Positions 18,590-27,600 of a DNA stretch of 53,618 bases are shown piece after piece. The position numbers and the translations under genes were made by a program. Position 1 is the first letter of the stretch; each line of letters begins with the position of its first letter. Location of the stretch: positions 1 to 53,618 of the forward strand of contig JAQTMA010000008.1 of NCBI GenBank assembly GCA_028714615.1, read 5' to 3'. The stretch is from Anaerolineaceae bacterium. GTDB lineage: Bacteria; Chloroflexota; Anaerolineae; Anaerolineales; Anaerolineaceae. The notes beneath the pieces are model-generated. The model saw only the letters and a program-made list of their open reading frames with translations, did not search any database and was not told the DNA's origin.

Positions 18590-18910
18590 ATCACCAAAGC
18601 CAAGGCCGCATAGCACTTTGCTCCCTACTCGGAACGAAAGCTGCGGGTGACTTTGCGATGCACTACCGACGATCGCAAAGCCCGTTCGGACATATTGTTT
18701 GGTCGGCTCGACATCGCTGAGGTAGAGGAAGACGAGCAGACTCTGGCGTTATCTCCGGAACCGGTGTTGCAATCTAGCCTCCGGCTGAGACAGCGGACGC
18801 TCGAGCAGCTGGTCAAGGTGGCGTTCCATGCGCGCTACTTGCGCGGCAACTTGGTTTGGGGGGAGTTGCTCAGGTTGGTGATGCAGGGAGATGCTTTGTT
18901 CAAATCAGCT
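18590..18910 (-). pseudogene. IS66-family transposase C-terminal remnant
   Basis: Read on the minus strand with frame changes, this gives 'HLDQLLERPLSQPEARLQHR', a stop, 'RQSLLVFLYLSDVEPT', then 'SERALRSSVVHRKVTRSFRS' and, after a TAG in place of Trp, 'GAKCYAAL'. The pattern '..FLY.P.V.PTNN.SERALRPSVVHRKV..GFRSEWGA..YA' is the conserved C-terminal part of IS66-type transposases. Stops and frameshifts show long decay. No terminal inverted repeats were found. A plus-strand reading frame over the same region (18647-18913) is a shadow. Confidence 0.72.
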
Positions 18911-19300
18911 TGATGGATATCAGTGCCAATCAAGTCTGTTCTCCAGAATTCTCCTTTTACGCAGAATCGCACTGAAAAGTTTAGCAATGTTTAGTTTTAC
19001 CACGACAATGTTTGATTCAATAAGTTTTGCATTACTGAGGTCGGAATTGATGTTTCACCGCAAGAAAGTTTACCCTATACAAATCCGTTTTAATCATTTT
19101 AGCGTTTGCTAGAATGTCTTTTGGAAATCAATTTCCCTAGGGTTCCATCCATTTATGTCTACATCGCATTGATCGATTTCAAATTTTAGGATATTCAATA
19201 CGCCAAGTATTTCAAGAAGTAACCTCTTATTAGGACAGTCGAGTGCTCATCGATTGCCATACTTGAAACCTCATCTTCTCCAATCCGATTGGATAATCAT
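18911..19300. other. No recognisable gene
   Basis: AT-rich spacer between the transposase remnant and the end of the kinase gene. I see no gene and no clear terminator for the ABC-3C operon. Confidence 0.4.
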
Positions 19301-20242
19301 TCACAATTTGATTTCACGTAATACATTGCCTACTTCACTTGCAGTTTCAATTCTTTCATTCGGATCATCAAATAATAAGGCCATTACTATCTCATGAATG
19401 ACGGGACAATCCTTTTTTGAGGGAATTCCTGCGGATACCTTCCCGGTAGCCAAATACCAAATTACCTTGCCTAATTGGAATAAATCAGAACGATGGTCAA
19501 CTGGATGGCTTTTATCTTCGGCAGAAGCAATTAATTCGGGTGATGAAAAAAAGACGGGGCCAACAAATTCCTGTTGCCTTGTAAAATTATCTAATGGTCG
19601 CCCCGAAACATCCTCATCCATCCTTTTTGCTATACCAAAATCGATCATCTTGATACACCCGCGTTCTCTACCCCACACGAAATTTGCGGGTTTGATATCT
19701 CGATGAATATATCCTAATGAATGAAAATAAGCCAATGCATCACAGATTTGTAGGCAAACCCCAATCAACAATTGCGGAGGCAGTGGCCCATGTCTTGATA
19801 TATGCGCGGCCATGTTATCATTTCCAAGTTCTATTGCCAACCAAGGTATGCTTACTTTATCATCATTCTCGGAATGGGCTTCAACACTACCATTATCATA
19901 ATACTTTGCGATCCTATCATGGTTCAGTTCGCGAATTATTCGGACTTCGTTCCTAAAGCGATCAACGCGGGAAGTTTCTTGTTGTTTTAAAATTTTTATT
20001 GCAAAAAACTCATCTCTATTTATCGTGCCATTATCATTGACCTGATAGGATTGAAATACTATTCCATTACCGCCCTGTGTATACGTAGAGCCGATCTGAT
20101 ATTCATTTCCATTTTCACCTCTTACACATCGCGGTAAATTGAATCGACCAAGAGGCGTGTTTCCGTTGAATGCATTTATGTACATTGATGGTTTCTCCGA
20201 AGTCAAAGGTTCTCGTTTGTTGAATATTGCGTAATAATTCAT
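19301..20242 (-). CDS. Ser/Thr protein kinase in ABC-3C operon
   Basis: A 313-residue soluble Hanks-type kinase. The glycine-rich loop is QGGNGIVFQSY (about residues 55-66), the ATP-anchoring lysine lies in FFAIKILK (near 77), the catalytic loop is HRDIKPANF (near 176) and the metal-binding motif is DFG (near 197). All key catalytic residues are present, so it should be active. There is no transmembrane segment or PASTA sensor. It starts 9 bases after the ATPase stop and is the last gene of the operon, so it is probably part of the defence system, possibly modifying host translation or regulating the nuclease. A housekeeping role is less likely given the spacing. The 55 residues before the kinase domain ('GRFNLPRC') are unassigned. 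Confidence 0.88.
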   Translation of the reverse strand: MNYYAIFNKREPLTSEKPSMYINAFNGNTPLGRFNLPRCVRGENGNEYQIGSTYTQGGNGIVFQSYQVNDNGTINRDEFFAIKILKQQETSRVDRFRNEVRIIRELNHDRIAKYYDNGSVEAHSENDDKVSIPWLAIELGNDNMAAHISRHGPLPPQLLIGVCLQICDALAYFHSLGYIHRDIKPANFVWGRERGCIKMIDFGIAKRMDEDVSGRPLDNFTRQQEFVGPVFFSSPELIASAEDKSHPVDHRSDLFQLGKVIWYLATGKVSAGIPSKKDCPVIHEIVMALLFDDPNERIETASEVGNVLREIKL

Positions 20243-20251
20243 GCCGGAAAA

Positions 20252-22180
20252 TCAACGACTAGAGGAAACCAATCTATTATGTTTTCTAAGCAACATCTTA
20301 TCTGGGTTGCTGATTGTATCTCGAACATACGGCTCAAGGCTGGGTGGTAAATACCGAGTTGTGAGAATTATCTGCCAATCTTGATCGGTGCTATCCTCAG
20401 TCGAAGATAACTGACCGATGTAATTTAATAACTTTGTATGGTTATCCTCATTCAAGTCACCAACATTCGGGGAATCAATGACTAGCATCTTCGGGAAGTA
20501 TGTTTGCTGCATTCTGGCGAAATTGAGCAATGCGAGATGAAAACATACAGTTGCCAGCCCTTTAAATGCAGTACCTTGAGCGATATATAAATTACCATTG
20601 ATTAATGGCAAGAGTGTCTGCGGATCAATAGACACTTCCCGCACTTTCGGGAAACCAACTGCCCTTAAAACATCCGAATACATCCGCCTGAGTGCTTCCC
20701 GAAGTTGACGCTTTGCCTTACTGACCTCTTCAAGCTCATCCGTTAATTCGGCAAGTTGGGATTTTAGCTTGTCCAACTCCTCTCTTTGCTTTTCAATAGA
20801 TAGTCCCTGTTCAAGCAGGTGGATTGCCTTCGCCAATTCAGCTTGACGTTCAGAAACCATATCAGCTTGTGCAATTAGTTGGTCAACCGCTGGGGATACG
20901 AAAGCAGAAACCTGTACTTCAAGTTCTCTGCCTATTGCCCGTTCGTTTTCCTTCAGTTGCATCAACCGATTTTGATAGCCATTCAAATCCCTTTGCAACG
21001 AATCAAGGATTTGATTGGTTTCTTCAATTTGAACATCAACATCATCAGTTTTTAGTATTCTTCGGGGAAGAGAGTCAGAAGTGGTAATTAATGGACGGTT
21101 GCATAACAAGCATCGTCCTGCTTTCTCTCTAAATCGCATCTCAATAGAAATTTCCTGCAAACATCGAGGGCAAATATCAAAATCAACGTGACTGAGCTTG
21201 GTTGTGGATGCTTGTAAAAGCAGAGATTTCTGCTTGTCGCTACGGAGGGAAGAATTTAATTCTTTGAGGCGGTTTGCTTCCTGCTGGTTGCCAAGGTAGC
21301 TCTGTTCAATCTCAGAAATTTCCTGTTTGATAGATAATAACTTCTGGCGAAGAGCATCTGTTTGACCACGCCTATCACTATTCTGACCTTGAACCATCAA
21401 TTGTTGGATAGCGCGTTGTTCTGCTCGCGCCGTAGCTAGATTTGTTCTTGCTTCTTCAACGTGAGCATTCGCATCAATGAGAGATGGCACACCATTCTCA
21501 TCAAGAAATTTTGTTACATTGGTTACAAAGTTTTCCAATAATTGCTCCCGTCTAGTTATTTCACCTATTCGCTCTTCCAATGGGAATCGGTCAAGAGGGG
21601 TGATACCTGTCAAGAAGCCAATAATGTCGGATTTCCGTGTCTCCGGTTCTACCTTGAATAATATTTCCGCAAAACTATTTTCTTGATGGAGGATAAATGC
21701 ACGCATTAGCAAGCGGAAACTAAGTGGTGTGGTTTCACCTGTGCGCGTCTTTACCGACACTTCAGGAATACCTGTCAATTTAAGGAGGAGCGGAGACATA
21801 TCTTCAATACTGATCATCTCTGACGGAGTTTTTTCCATGCCCGGTACATAAGGGCCTTCATAAAGGTGGGCTGCGCTAAAGATATCAACCAATGATCGTT
21901 GGATTGTAAAAACCCCACTATCGACCTCAAATTCAAGCCACAATGTATCTATTTGATCAATAATTGAAGCAAAAAAGAATTTTGCTTTTGAGTCGTGCTT
22001 TTTCCCAAATCCATGTTGAATTAATTCGACTAGTGATGTCTTGCCACATCCGTTTGTCGAACGAATATCATTCCCAGTCTGAACTGATTGGATAACATTC
22101 AGACCCGGATAGAACCTCTGATCGTAAGCCAATTTACCATCGACAACAACCCGCCTGATAATTAATTTTGGTGATTGCAT
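20252..22180 (-). CDS. Rad50/SMC-like ABC ATPase of ABC-3C system
   Basis: A 642-residue ABC-type ATPase. Walker A is STNGCGKTSL (residues 41-50). Long coiled coils (about 195-320 and 390-520) flank a central pair CPRC...CLLC (about 338-362), like a zinc hook. Walker B 'MLVIDSPNVGDL' lies near 560-572, followed by 'QIILTTRYL'. This is the arrangement of SMC-like ATPases in the ABC-three-component conflict systems described by Krishnan, Burroughs, Iyer and Aravind. The role would be to sense DNA or replication structures and license the nuclease encoded upstream. GAGGGGG precedes the ATG, 32 bases after the middle-component stop. The Walker A, with Cys in 'NGCGKT', departs from the common 'NGSGKS' but is compatible with function. 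Confidence 0.85.
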   Translation of the reverse strand: MQSPKLIIRRVVVDGKLAYDQRFYPGLNVIQSVQTGNDIRSTNGCGKTSLVELIQHGFGKKHDSKAKFFFASIIDQIDTLWLEFEVDSGVFTIQRSLVDIFSAAHLYEGPYVPGMEKTPSEMISIEDMSPLLLKLTGIPEVSVKTRTGETTPLSFRLLMRAFILHQENSFAEILFKVEPETRKSDIIGFLTGITPLDRFPLEERIGEITRREQLLENFVTNVTKFLDENGVPSLIDANAHVEEARTNLATARAEQRAIQQLMVQGQNSDRRGQTDALRQKLLSIKQEISEIEQSYLGNQQEANRLKELNSSLRSDKQKSLLLQASTTKLSHVDFDICPRCLQEISIEMRFREKAGRCLLCNRPLITTSDSLPRRILKTDDVDVQIEETNQILDSLQRDLNGYQNRLMQLKENERAIGRELEVQVSAFVSPAVDQLIAQADMVSERQAELAKAIHLLEQGLSIEKQREELDKLKSQLAELTDELEEVSKAKRQLREALRRMYSDVLRAVGFPKVREVSIDPQTLLPLINGNLYIAQGTAFKGLATVCFHLALLNFARMQQTYFPKMLVIDSPNVGDLNEDNHTKLLNYIGQLSSTEDSTDQDWQIILTTRYLPPSLEPYVRDTISNPDKMLLRKHNRLVSSSR

Positions 22181-22212
22181 GGATACCCCCTCATAAAATG
22201 ATCAGTAGATTA

Positions 22213-22770
22213 TCAGATTATCTCGCCCAACTTGCGACTGACGATCTCTGGAAAGTTTTGATAGATGAATAATTTCAGGCGCGAACCAGTATAGGAATTG
22301 AATAGTTTATAAATGTGATCGGCCCTTCTAATCAAACGCGAAAACGCTGGATCAGCTTCAAGGCTTTGTAAAACAGAAACGCCTTTTGGTGTCAGTCGAA
22401 AAACATCAACTCTGTTAGCCAACGGTGGCTCGATCAATCCTTTTCCAACCATATAGGCAATCACAACATAATATGCAGAATCCCAAGGGCCATACAGATA
22501 CCTCACCATTCTGCTTTCAATAGTCTCCATGTCATCTGCATCTGATACCCCTAATTCCCTATCCACAACCTTTTTCTCCAGCTTGATTGAAGCTCGCTGC
22601 AAGTATTCGGGATATCTCATAAAGAAGTCAAGTTTGGCTAATAAAGTCCGTCCAGTTATTGCAGGTAATTTTTCGGGGGTTGATTGCGGTTTTCCGCAAT
22701 GGCCTAGCAATATGACTAGCCGTGCTACATGATAGGCTAAATTCTCCGTTGAGGGTATGCTTCTCTTCAT
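22213..22770 (-). CDS. ABC-3C middle component-like protein
   Basis: A 185-residue soluble, mostly helical protein with no catalytic motif. The segment 'LAKLDFFMRYPEYLQRA' near 50 and the winged-helix-like 'GLIEPPLANRVDVFRLTPKG' near 115 resemble the small middle components (MC) that join ATPase and effector in ABC-3C systems. Its ATG overlaps the nuclease stop by four bases, so translation is coupled. The assignment rests mainly on size, location and this weak similarity. It probably bridges ATPase and nuclease. Confidence 0.65.
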   Translation of the reverse strand: MKRSIPSTENLAYHVARLVILLGHCGKPQSTPEKLPAITGRTLLAKLDFFMRYPEYLQRASIKLEKKVVDRELGVSDADDMETIESRMVRYLYGPWDSAYYVVIAYMVGKGLIEPPLANRVDVFRLTPKGVSVLQSLEADPAFSRLIRRADHIYKLFNSYTGSRLKLFIYQNFPEIVSRKLGEII

Positions 22771-23975
22771 TGATGAGCCTCTCGGTTAACACTCTGCCAC
22801 CATGAAAAGCATTTGTCAGTGGACAGCCAGAGTAGGCCCAAGCAAAATGGTAAGTCTACATCATGGATAGTAGGAAAATATGTATTTATTATGCTTGGTA
22901 TCTGTGGTTGAATTGTAGCCATGATTTCAGGCCCAATCTTGGAGCTGGTACTATGATGGGAGATTGCACTCCGATTTAATGATTGGATGGTAATGAGCGC
23001 CAGTTCTAAATCTTCGATTTGATCATCCAACCCAAGCAATTCTAAACGACGGCGTTTTCCTTGAGCGCGTTTCATTTGGAGTGCGAGTGTAGGAAACTCT
23101 GTAACATCGAAACCACCCAAACATGCCTTCTTTTCGGCTATCGAATTGCCGGGAATTCTCTTCAGATCGGGTAAATTTGCCTCTACCGCAACAGCTTCTT
23201 CCCGGCAAGCCATTACCTCATTCTGAGAAATTGTCCTTTCTGGAAGACTTTTCGCTTCAATAATTTTTCTCACAATGAGAAGAAGTAAACGGGAGAACAT
23301 ATCATCCAACTTAGGAATATTTAATAAGGGTTGGCCGGGAAAAGCTTCCATTAGCGCATTCGATAATTCATCAAAAGGCGGACGGCTGCGAATATAGAAG
23401 GACTTTGTATCAATCCAGGTATTGTGGAGCAAGCTACATGCCTCAGAAATTTCAACTTGTTCTCCCCCCGATTTCATCAACTCAATAATTCTAGGCAAAA
23501 TTTCCTTTTCAAGTTCCGCCAATTCTAATGCTTCTTTCTCTAAAAGGGTCTGCCCGTCATGTATTATGTCCAGTAAGTATTTCAAGCGGTAAAGTTGCCC
23601 ATAGGATTTGCCTGGCTGTAATTGGGTCTTGGCATCCGCAACATGATCGGAAACAAAGTGAAACTGGCAGTGATGGTCAAATGCTGATCTTCGTCGGTAC
23701 TGGTCCCTTAGAATGGGTAAAACGTCAGCGATCGTCCAGGGCGGTTGGGACTCATCACGGCATTTCACCTGATGAAGTTCAAAGGATCCATCTATTTTTA
23801 TTAAAGTTACGTCATCGATCCCTTCAGGTATTACACCTATGACTTCTGAATGGGGGAGTATTAGGTGGATACACCAATATGCTGTATAAACAATTTGTGC
23901 CCAATGTTTTTCGAGCGTATCTGCACCCGTGTCGTCATATTGTCGTAAGACCAATTCTTTAACTCGTCTATTCAT
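22767..23975 (-). CDS. DUF4297/Cap4-like endonuclease, ABC-3C effector
   Basis: A 402-residue protein with an N-terminal PD-(D/E)xK-type nuclease domain. 'GIDDVTLIKIDGSFELHQVK' (residues 52-71) supplies the acidic residues (D53/D54) and the Q-x-K motif (Q69, K71) seen in the DUF4297 family, which includes the dsDNA nuclease Cap4 of CBASS. The remaining 300 residues, including 'FHFVSDHVADAKTQLQPG' and a helical C-terminus, are a likely regulatory or ATPase-contact region. It is the first gene of a four-gene operon (nuclease, middle component, ATPase, kinase). The expected role is DNA cleavage when infection is sensed. Confidence 0.8.
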   Translation of the reverse strand: MNRRVKELVLRQYDDTGADTLEKHWAQIVYTAYWCIHLILPHSEVIGVIPEGIDDVTLIKIDGSFELHQVKCRDESQPPWTIADVLPILRDQYRRRSAFDHHCQFHFVSDHVADAKTQLQPGKSYGQLYRLKYLLDIIHDGQTLLEKEALELAELEKEILPRIIELMKSGGEQVEISEACSLLHNTWIDTKSFYIRSRPPFDELSNALMEAFPGQPLLNIPKLDDMFSRLLLLIVRKIIEAKSLPERTISQNEVMACREEAVAVEANLPDLKRIPGNSIAEKKACLGGFDVTEFPTLALQMKRAQGKRRRLELLGLDDQIEDLELALITIQSLNRSAISHHSTSSKIGPEIMATIQPQIPSIINTYFPTIHDVDLPFCLGLLWLSTDKCFSWWQSVNREAHQ

Positions 23976-24490
23976 CCTGACCCTTTATTGAATCAATTTG
24001 CATAGCCTGAATCAGCCCTGCTACACGTACTTCACAGGCATACCAATTAGTAAACATACCGACTAAGCGGGTATTCTTTTTGCTCTTCCTGAAGAAGGGC
24101 AAAATAATCAGTTGTAATTATTCAGGGCTATACATCAATAATTATACTCATGAGTAAGAAATCTTAGCAATTAATCAACCGACTACAATAGGAAATGGTG
24201 TTTATTAGTGGTAGTTTCTTCCGCCGTGGCATGATTCCGAGAAAACGTGGGTGAGTTTGGTGATATATTGACTGCTCATTACGATTCTCAAAATATGAGT
24301 TATTACAATTATGGATGATTAGGTGCGCCACCGTTTGATGCCACCACCAAATAGTTGGTTCCCTCTCACCCATAAATCAACGCCCTCCGGCGCAGGTTGC
24401 CTGACTTGCACCCAAGCATGGTCAATAGAATGATTGCCTCCTACTGTTATCGGTGCTACGGATAAGGCCAATCGCTTTTGGCCCTATCTT
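23976..24490. other. Intergenic region between the two defence operons
   Basis: No supported gene. A 69-codon minus-strand frame at 24164-24373 resembles nothing known. The inverted repeat described next begins at 24491. Confidence 0.4.
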
Positions 24491-24605
24491 CCTAAACTGA
24501 TCGCAAGATGAGATCTACATGTTTCGTCTCGGACTCACGCCTGATGGGTGCAAAGCTCTGCGGGTTTCATTGTGCGATCAGTTTAGGATATCACTGTGCG
24601 ATCAG
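24491..24605. repeat. Paired inverted/direct repeats, possible insertion-sequence ends
   Basis: A perfect 15-base inverted repeat, CCTAAACTGATCGCA at 24491-24505 and its complement at 24573-24587, has 67 bases between the arms. TGTGCGATCAG is repeated directly at 24571-24581 and 24595-24605. Multiple short end repeats like these occur at termini of IS21-type elements, so this may be a transposon-end remnant or a mini-element. Alternatively the 15-base arms form a long-range hairpin beyond the helicase gene. Confidence 0.5.
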
Positions 24606-24615
24606 AATATGTTTT

Positions 24616-27600
24616 TCACCCGGTGATCCGTCCTCGCAGCTCTAGCAAATCCTGCTCGAAGTTCTCACCTCGGATGACCACCACCCGATACCCCAACCGC
24701 CTCAACGCGATCCGCTTCCTCTCGTCCGCCACCTGGACGTAATCCCGGTAATGCGGACTTCCATCCACGAACACCACAATACGCGGTTGGTAGAAGAAGT
24801 CGGCAATCGCCAGCGGTGCCTGATCCTGGTCATACAGCGTTTTCTGGCCTTCATCCGGCAGCCGGACGTTCTGCTCGACCAACCAATCCAGAGTTTGTCG
24901 TTCCAAGTCGGATTGGCAACCCGCATGCAAAATGCTCAGGCGGTCTCCTTCGGTTACATCGTCCGCTTGGATGGTGACATCCCCTATCCCGTTCAGCCAA
25001 TCTAAAACCACCGTCCGGTCCATCACCGCGTGGTCGCGCTGGTTGTAGAAGGACAGCAAGCATTCGTAGCAAGCTTTCTCGCAGCCCTGTTCAGAATCAT
25101 TCCCGTGCAATAGTTCCCGCATGCGCAACAGGAGGGAAGTCATCCGGTCCGGCTCGTTGAGCGCTGATAGGATCCCACTCCCACCGGTGGAGGTTTCGTA
25201 TAAAATCACCCGGGAGCATAGAGGTTTCGCGGGGTCTGGGAGCAGAAAACCTCCAATCTCACTTTCATCCACCTGGAACGCCACGAGCACTGCTCGGATT
25301 AAGGCGTTCTTCAAGGTGGTGTAGAACACCTCCCGGCGGTAATTCCCGGGTAGTGGGACATCGAAAATCGCCAGATCGCTTTGCTGCAAATCGGTCAGCC
25401 ACAGACCCTGAAGCAAATCTTCTTCATGGGCGCCTTGCGAGCAGTCCCCATGCTGAGTCACATTGCGGATATGTTTTCGCACGGCCTCTTCAGATAACAA
25501 CCAGGCATTACATTTCCGGCACAGGGTAAAACCGGTGGCCTGCCCTTCCGCATTGCGCGGGCCATGATTGACCAGTAAGATCTGACCTTCATTTTCCAAC
25601 GCTATCGAGAATTGGGCACTGCCCCCCGAATTGACCGAGTAGCGGCGGGAATATCCAGACCGGCGGTAATGCGGGGTGATCTCGTACCCCAGCCTCAACC
25701 GTTCTTCCTCGTCAGCGGTAATGCGAGCCCGGCGCATGGCGAACATGTCGCATAACGCCATGCCGAGACGCGGATGCATCGCCCCCAGGTCCTGCCCACA
25801 ATCGCAAGCAGCCCGGCTGGTCTCTTGCTCGCCAATATAACTGCGCCCACAGGCTGGGCAGATCAATACCCGCTCCGTAGATGGCTCGAGCTGGCGGGTC
25901 TTAGGCCGGCCATGGGTGACTTCATAACGTTCGCCCCGGTAGTACACAAAGTTGCCAGGAGCATATTCGACCAGCGCAATCGAGGGGCTGCGGGCAAGCT
26001 CTTCCTCGCGCATATCGAAGGAAAGGTGAGCGGCCTCGGGTGGGAAGGCATATCCAGGCAGAAACCCTTCTCCACCGAGGTAGCGATAAACGTACCAATC
26101 CGCTTCACCGCTGCGCATGTCTTCCAGCTTCTTTTCGATCACCGATCGCCGGCGGTTCAGGCTCATATCGACACCCTCTTGACCGAGGATGCGGTTGAGG
26201 CCCTGCCGTTCTTCATCCAGACGTTTGTACTCGATGCGCCAGCGCTCCATCGCCCGATCCAGATCAGCAATAAATTCGCTGACCGTCCCTTCTACCATGA
26301 CTTTCGTGAACCAGGAGTACTGACCCATCTCTTCCTTGAAGGCTTCAAAGACGGCCTGACAGATGGCAACATGCTGGCGGTCAAGCGCTGTGCGCCAGGC
26401 GGTAAGTAGATCCGGTCGCAGCGGATAGTTCTCGAGCTCCAGATCTAGCAGTTCTTCTGGTTTGGAGGGCAGCTTTTCTCCGCCTGCTCGGCCCATTGTC
26501 TCCAAAACGAGCGCATGGATGTGCGCTTTCAGCAGGTACGGATTGTCCAGGCGAAACCGCGGGGCGGCGATCGCACCAGAGATCATCTTCTCGGGGAAGC
26601 GGTAGAAGTACTGGTCGTGCGGCCCACGCGCCTGACCAACGCCGGCAAATACCGAGATTAGAGACGGCTGTCCACTGCGGCCGGCACGACCAGCGCGTTG
26701 GGCGTAGTTGCTGGGGCTGGGGGGAACATTGCGCAGGGTCACGGCGTTCAGGTGGCCGATGTCAATTCCCAACTCCATAGTCGGGGTACAGATCAGGACA
26801 TTCAGTGGATTGGCTGGATTCTTGAAATTAATTTCGATTTTGCGGCGATCTTCTCCCGCAACCTGGCCGGAATGTTCCTCGGCCTTGATGCGGCCGGCCT
26901 CCCGCAGCGACATGGCGTACATCTGCCGGAAATAATTCGCAGACAGGTCTCGCTCGGTGAGCTGCGTCCGGCAGGTGGAGCTGGTACAAACACGCAGCTG
27001 CTGGAAACGGTGCACCGTCAGGCATTTCGGGCAGATGAGTTGCCTTTCCGTCGGGTCTGCTTGAAGGGTGATGATATCCGCGGGGATCATGTAGAGACTG
27101 TAGGGCGTTTTATGGTCATACACCGTGTGCCGGTACAGGAACCCAATTTTTGGCCGGGAAAGGTTCTCCACCAGGCGGGCAATTAGCTCGTTGGCCTCCG
27201 CTGCTGGTAAATCTACCACCCGGCGCACCCAGGCAGTCAGCTGCGTATTTGTCCCGGTGAACCGGTAAGCCGTGTATTTATTCCAATTCGTGCTCGGGGC
27301 TTCATCGCTGTAGCCGATCGGCCCGCGGAACTCTTCATCATGGAATTGGACATCCTCGTTCATCCGGTTGAGCACCGTCGTCCGGAAATTGACTGGAGAC
27401 AGAATCGTGTCGTGGCGAATTGCCTGGCGTTTGCGGATCAAGTCCAACATGCCGAGCAGCAGATCGTAGCGCACTTCCGGGGTGAGCCCAGCCATTTCGG
27501 GGATATCGTACCAGGCAGCAGAGTCGGCAGCGAACTGTTCAAGGCCTGAATACCCCACTCGGAGAAGTCCCACATCTTCCAAGTTTTGGTGGGTGCGCCG

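Noticed and set aside
18647..18913. Plus-strand gene of 88 codons
   Set aside because: The minus strand over the same bases encodes a recognisable decayed IS66-type transposase, so the plus-strand frame is a shadow.
25774..26409. Long plus-strand frame of 211 codons
   Set aside because: It lies entirely within the antisense strand of the giant helicase gene, has no family resemblance, and GC-rich coding DNA often produces such shadows.
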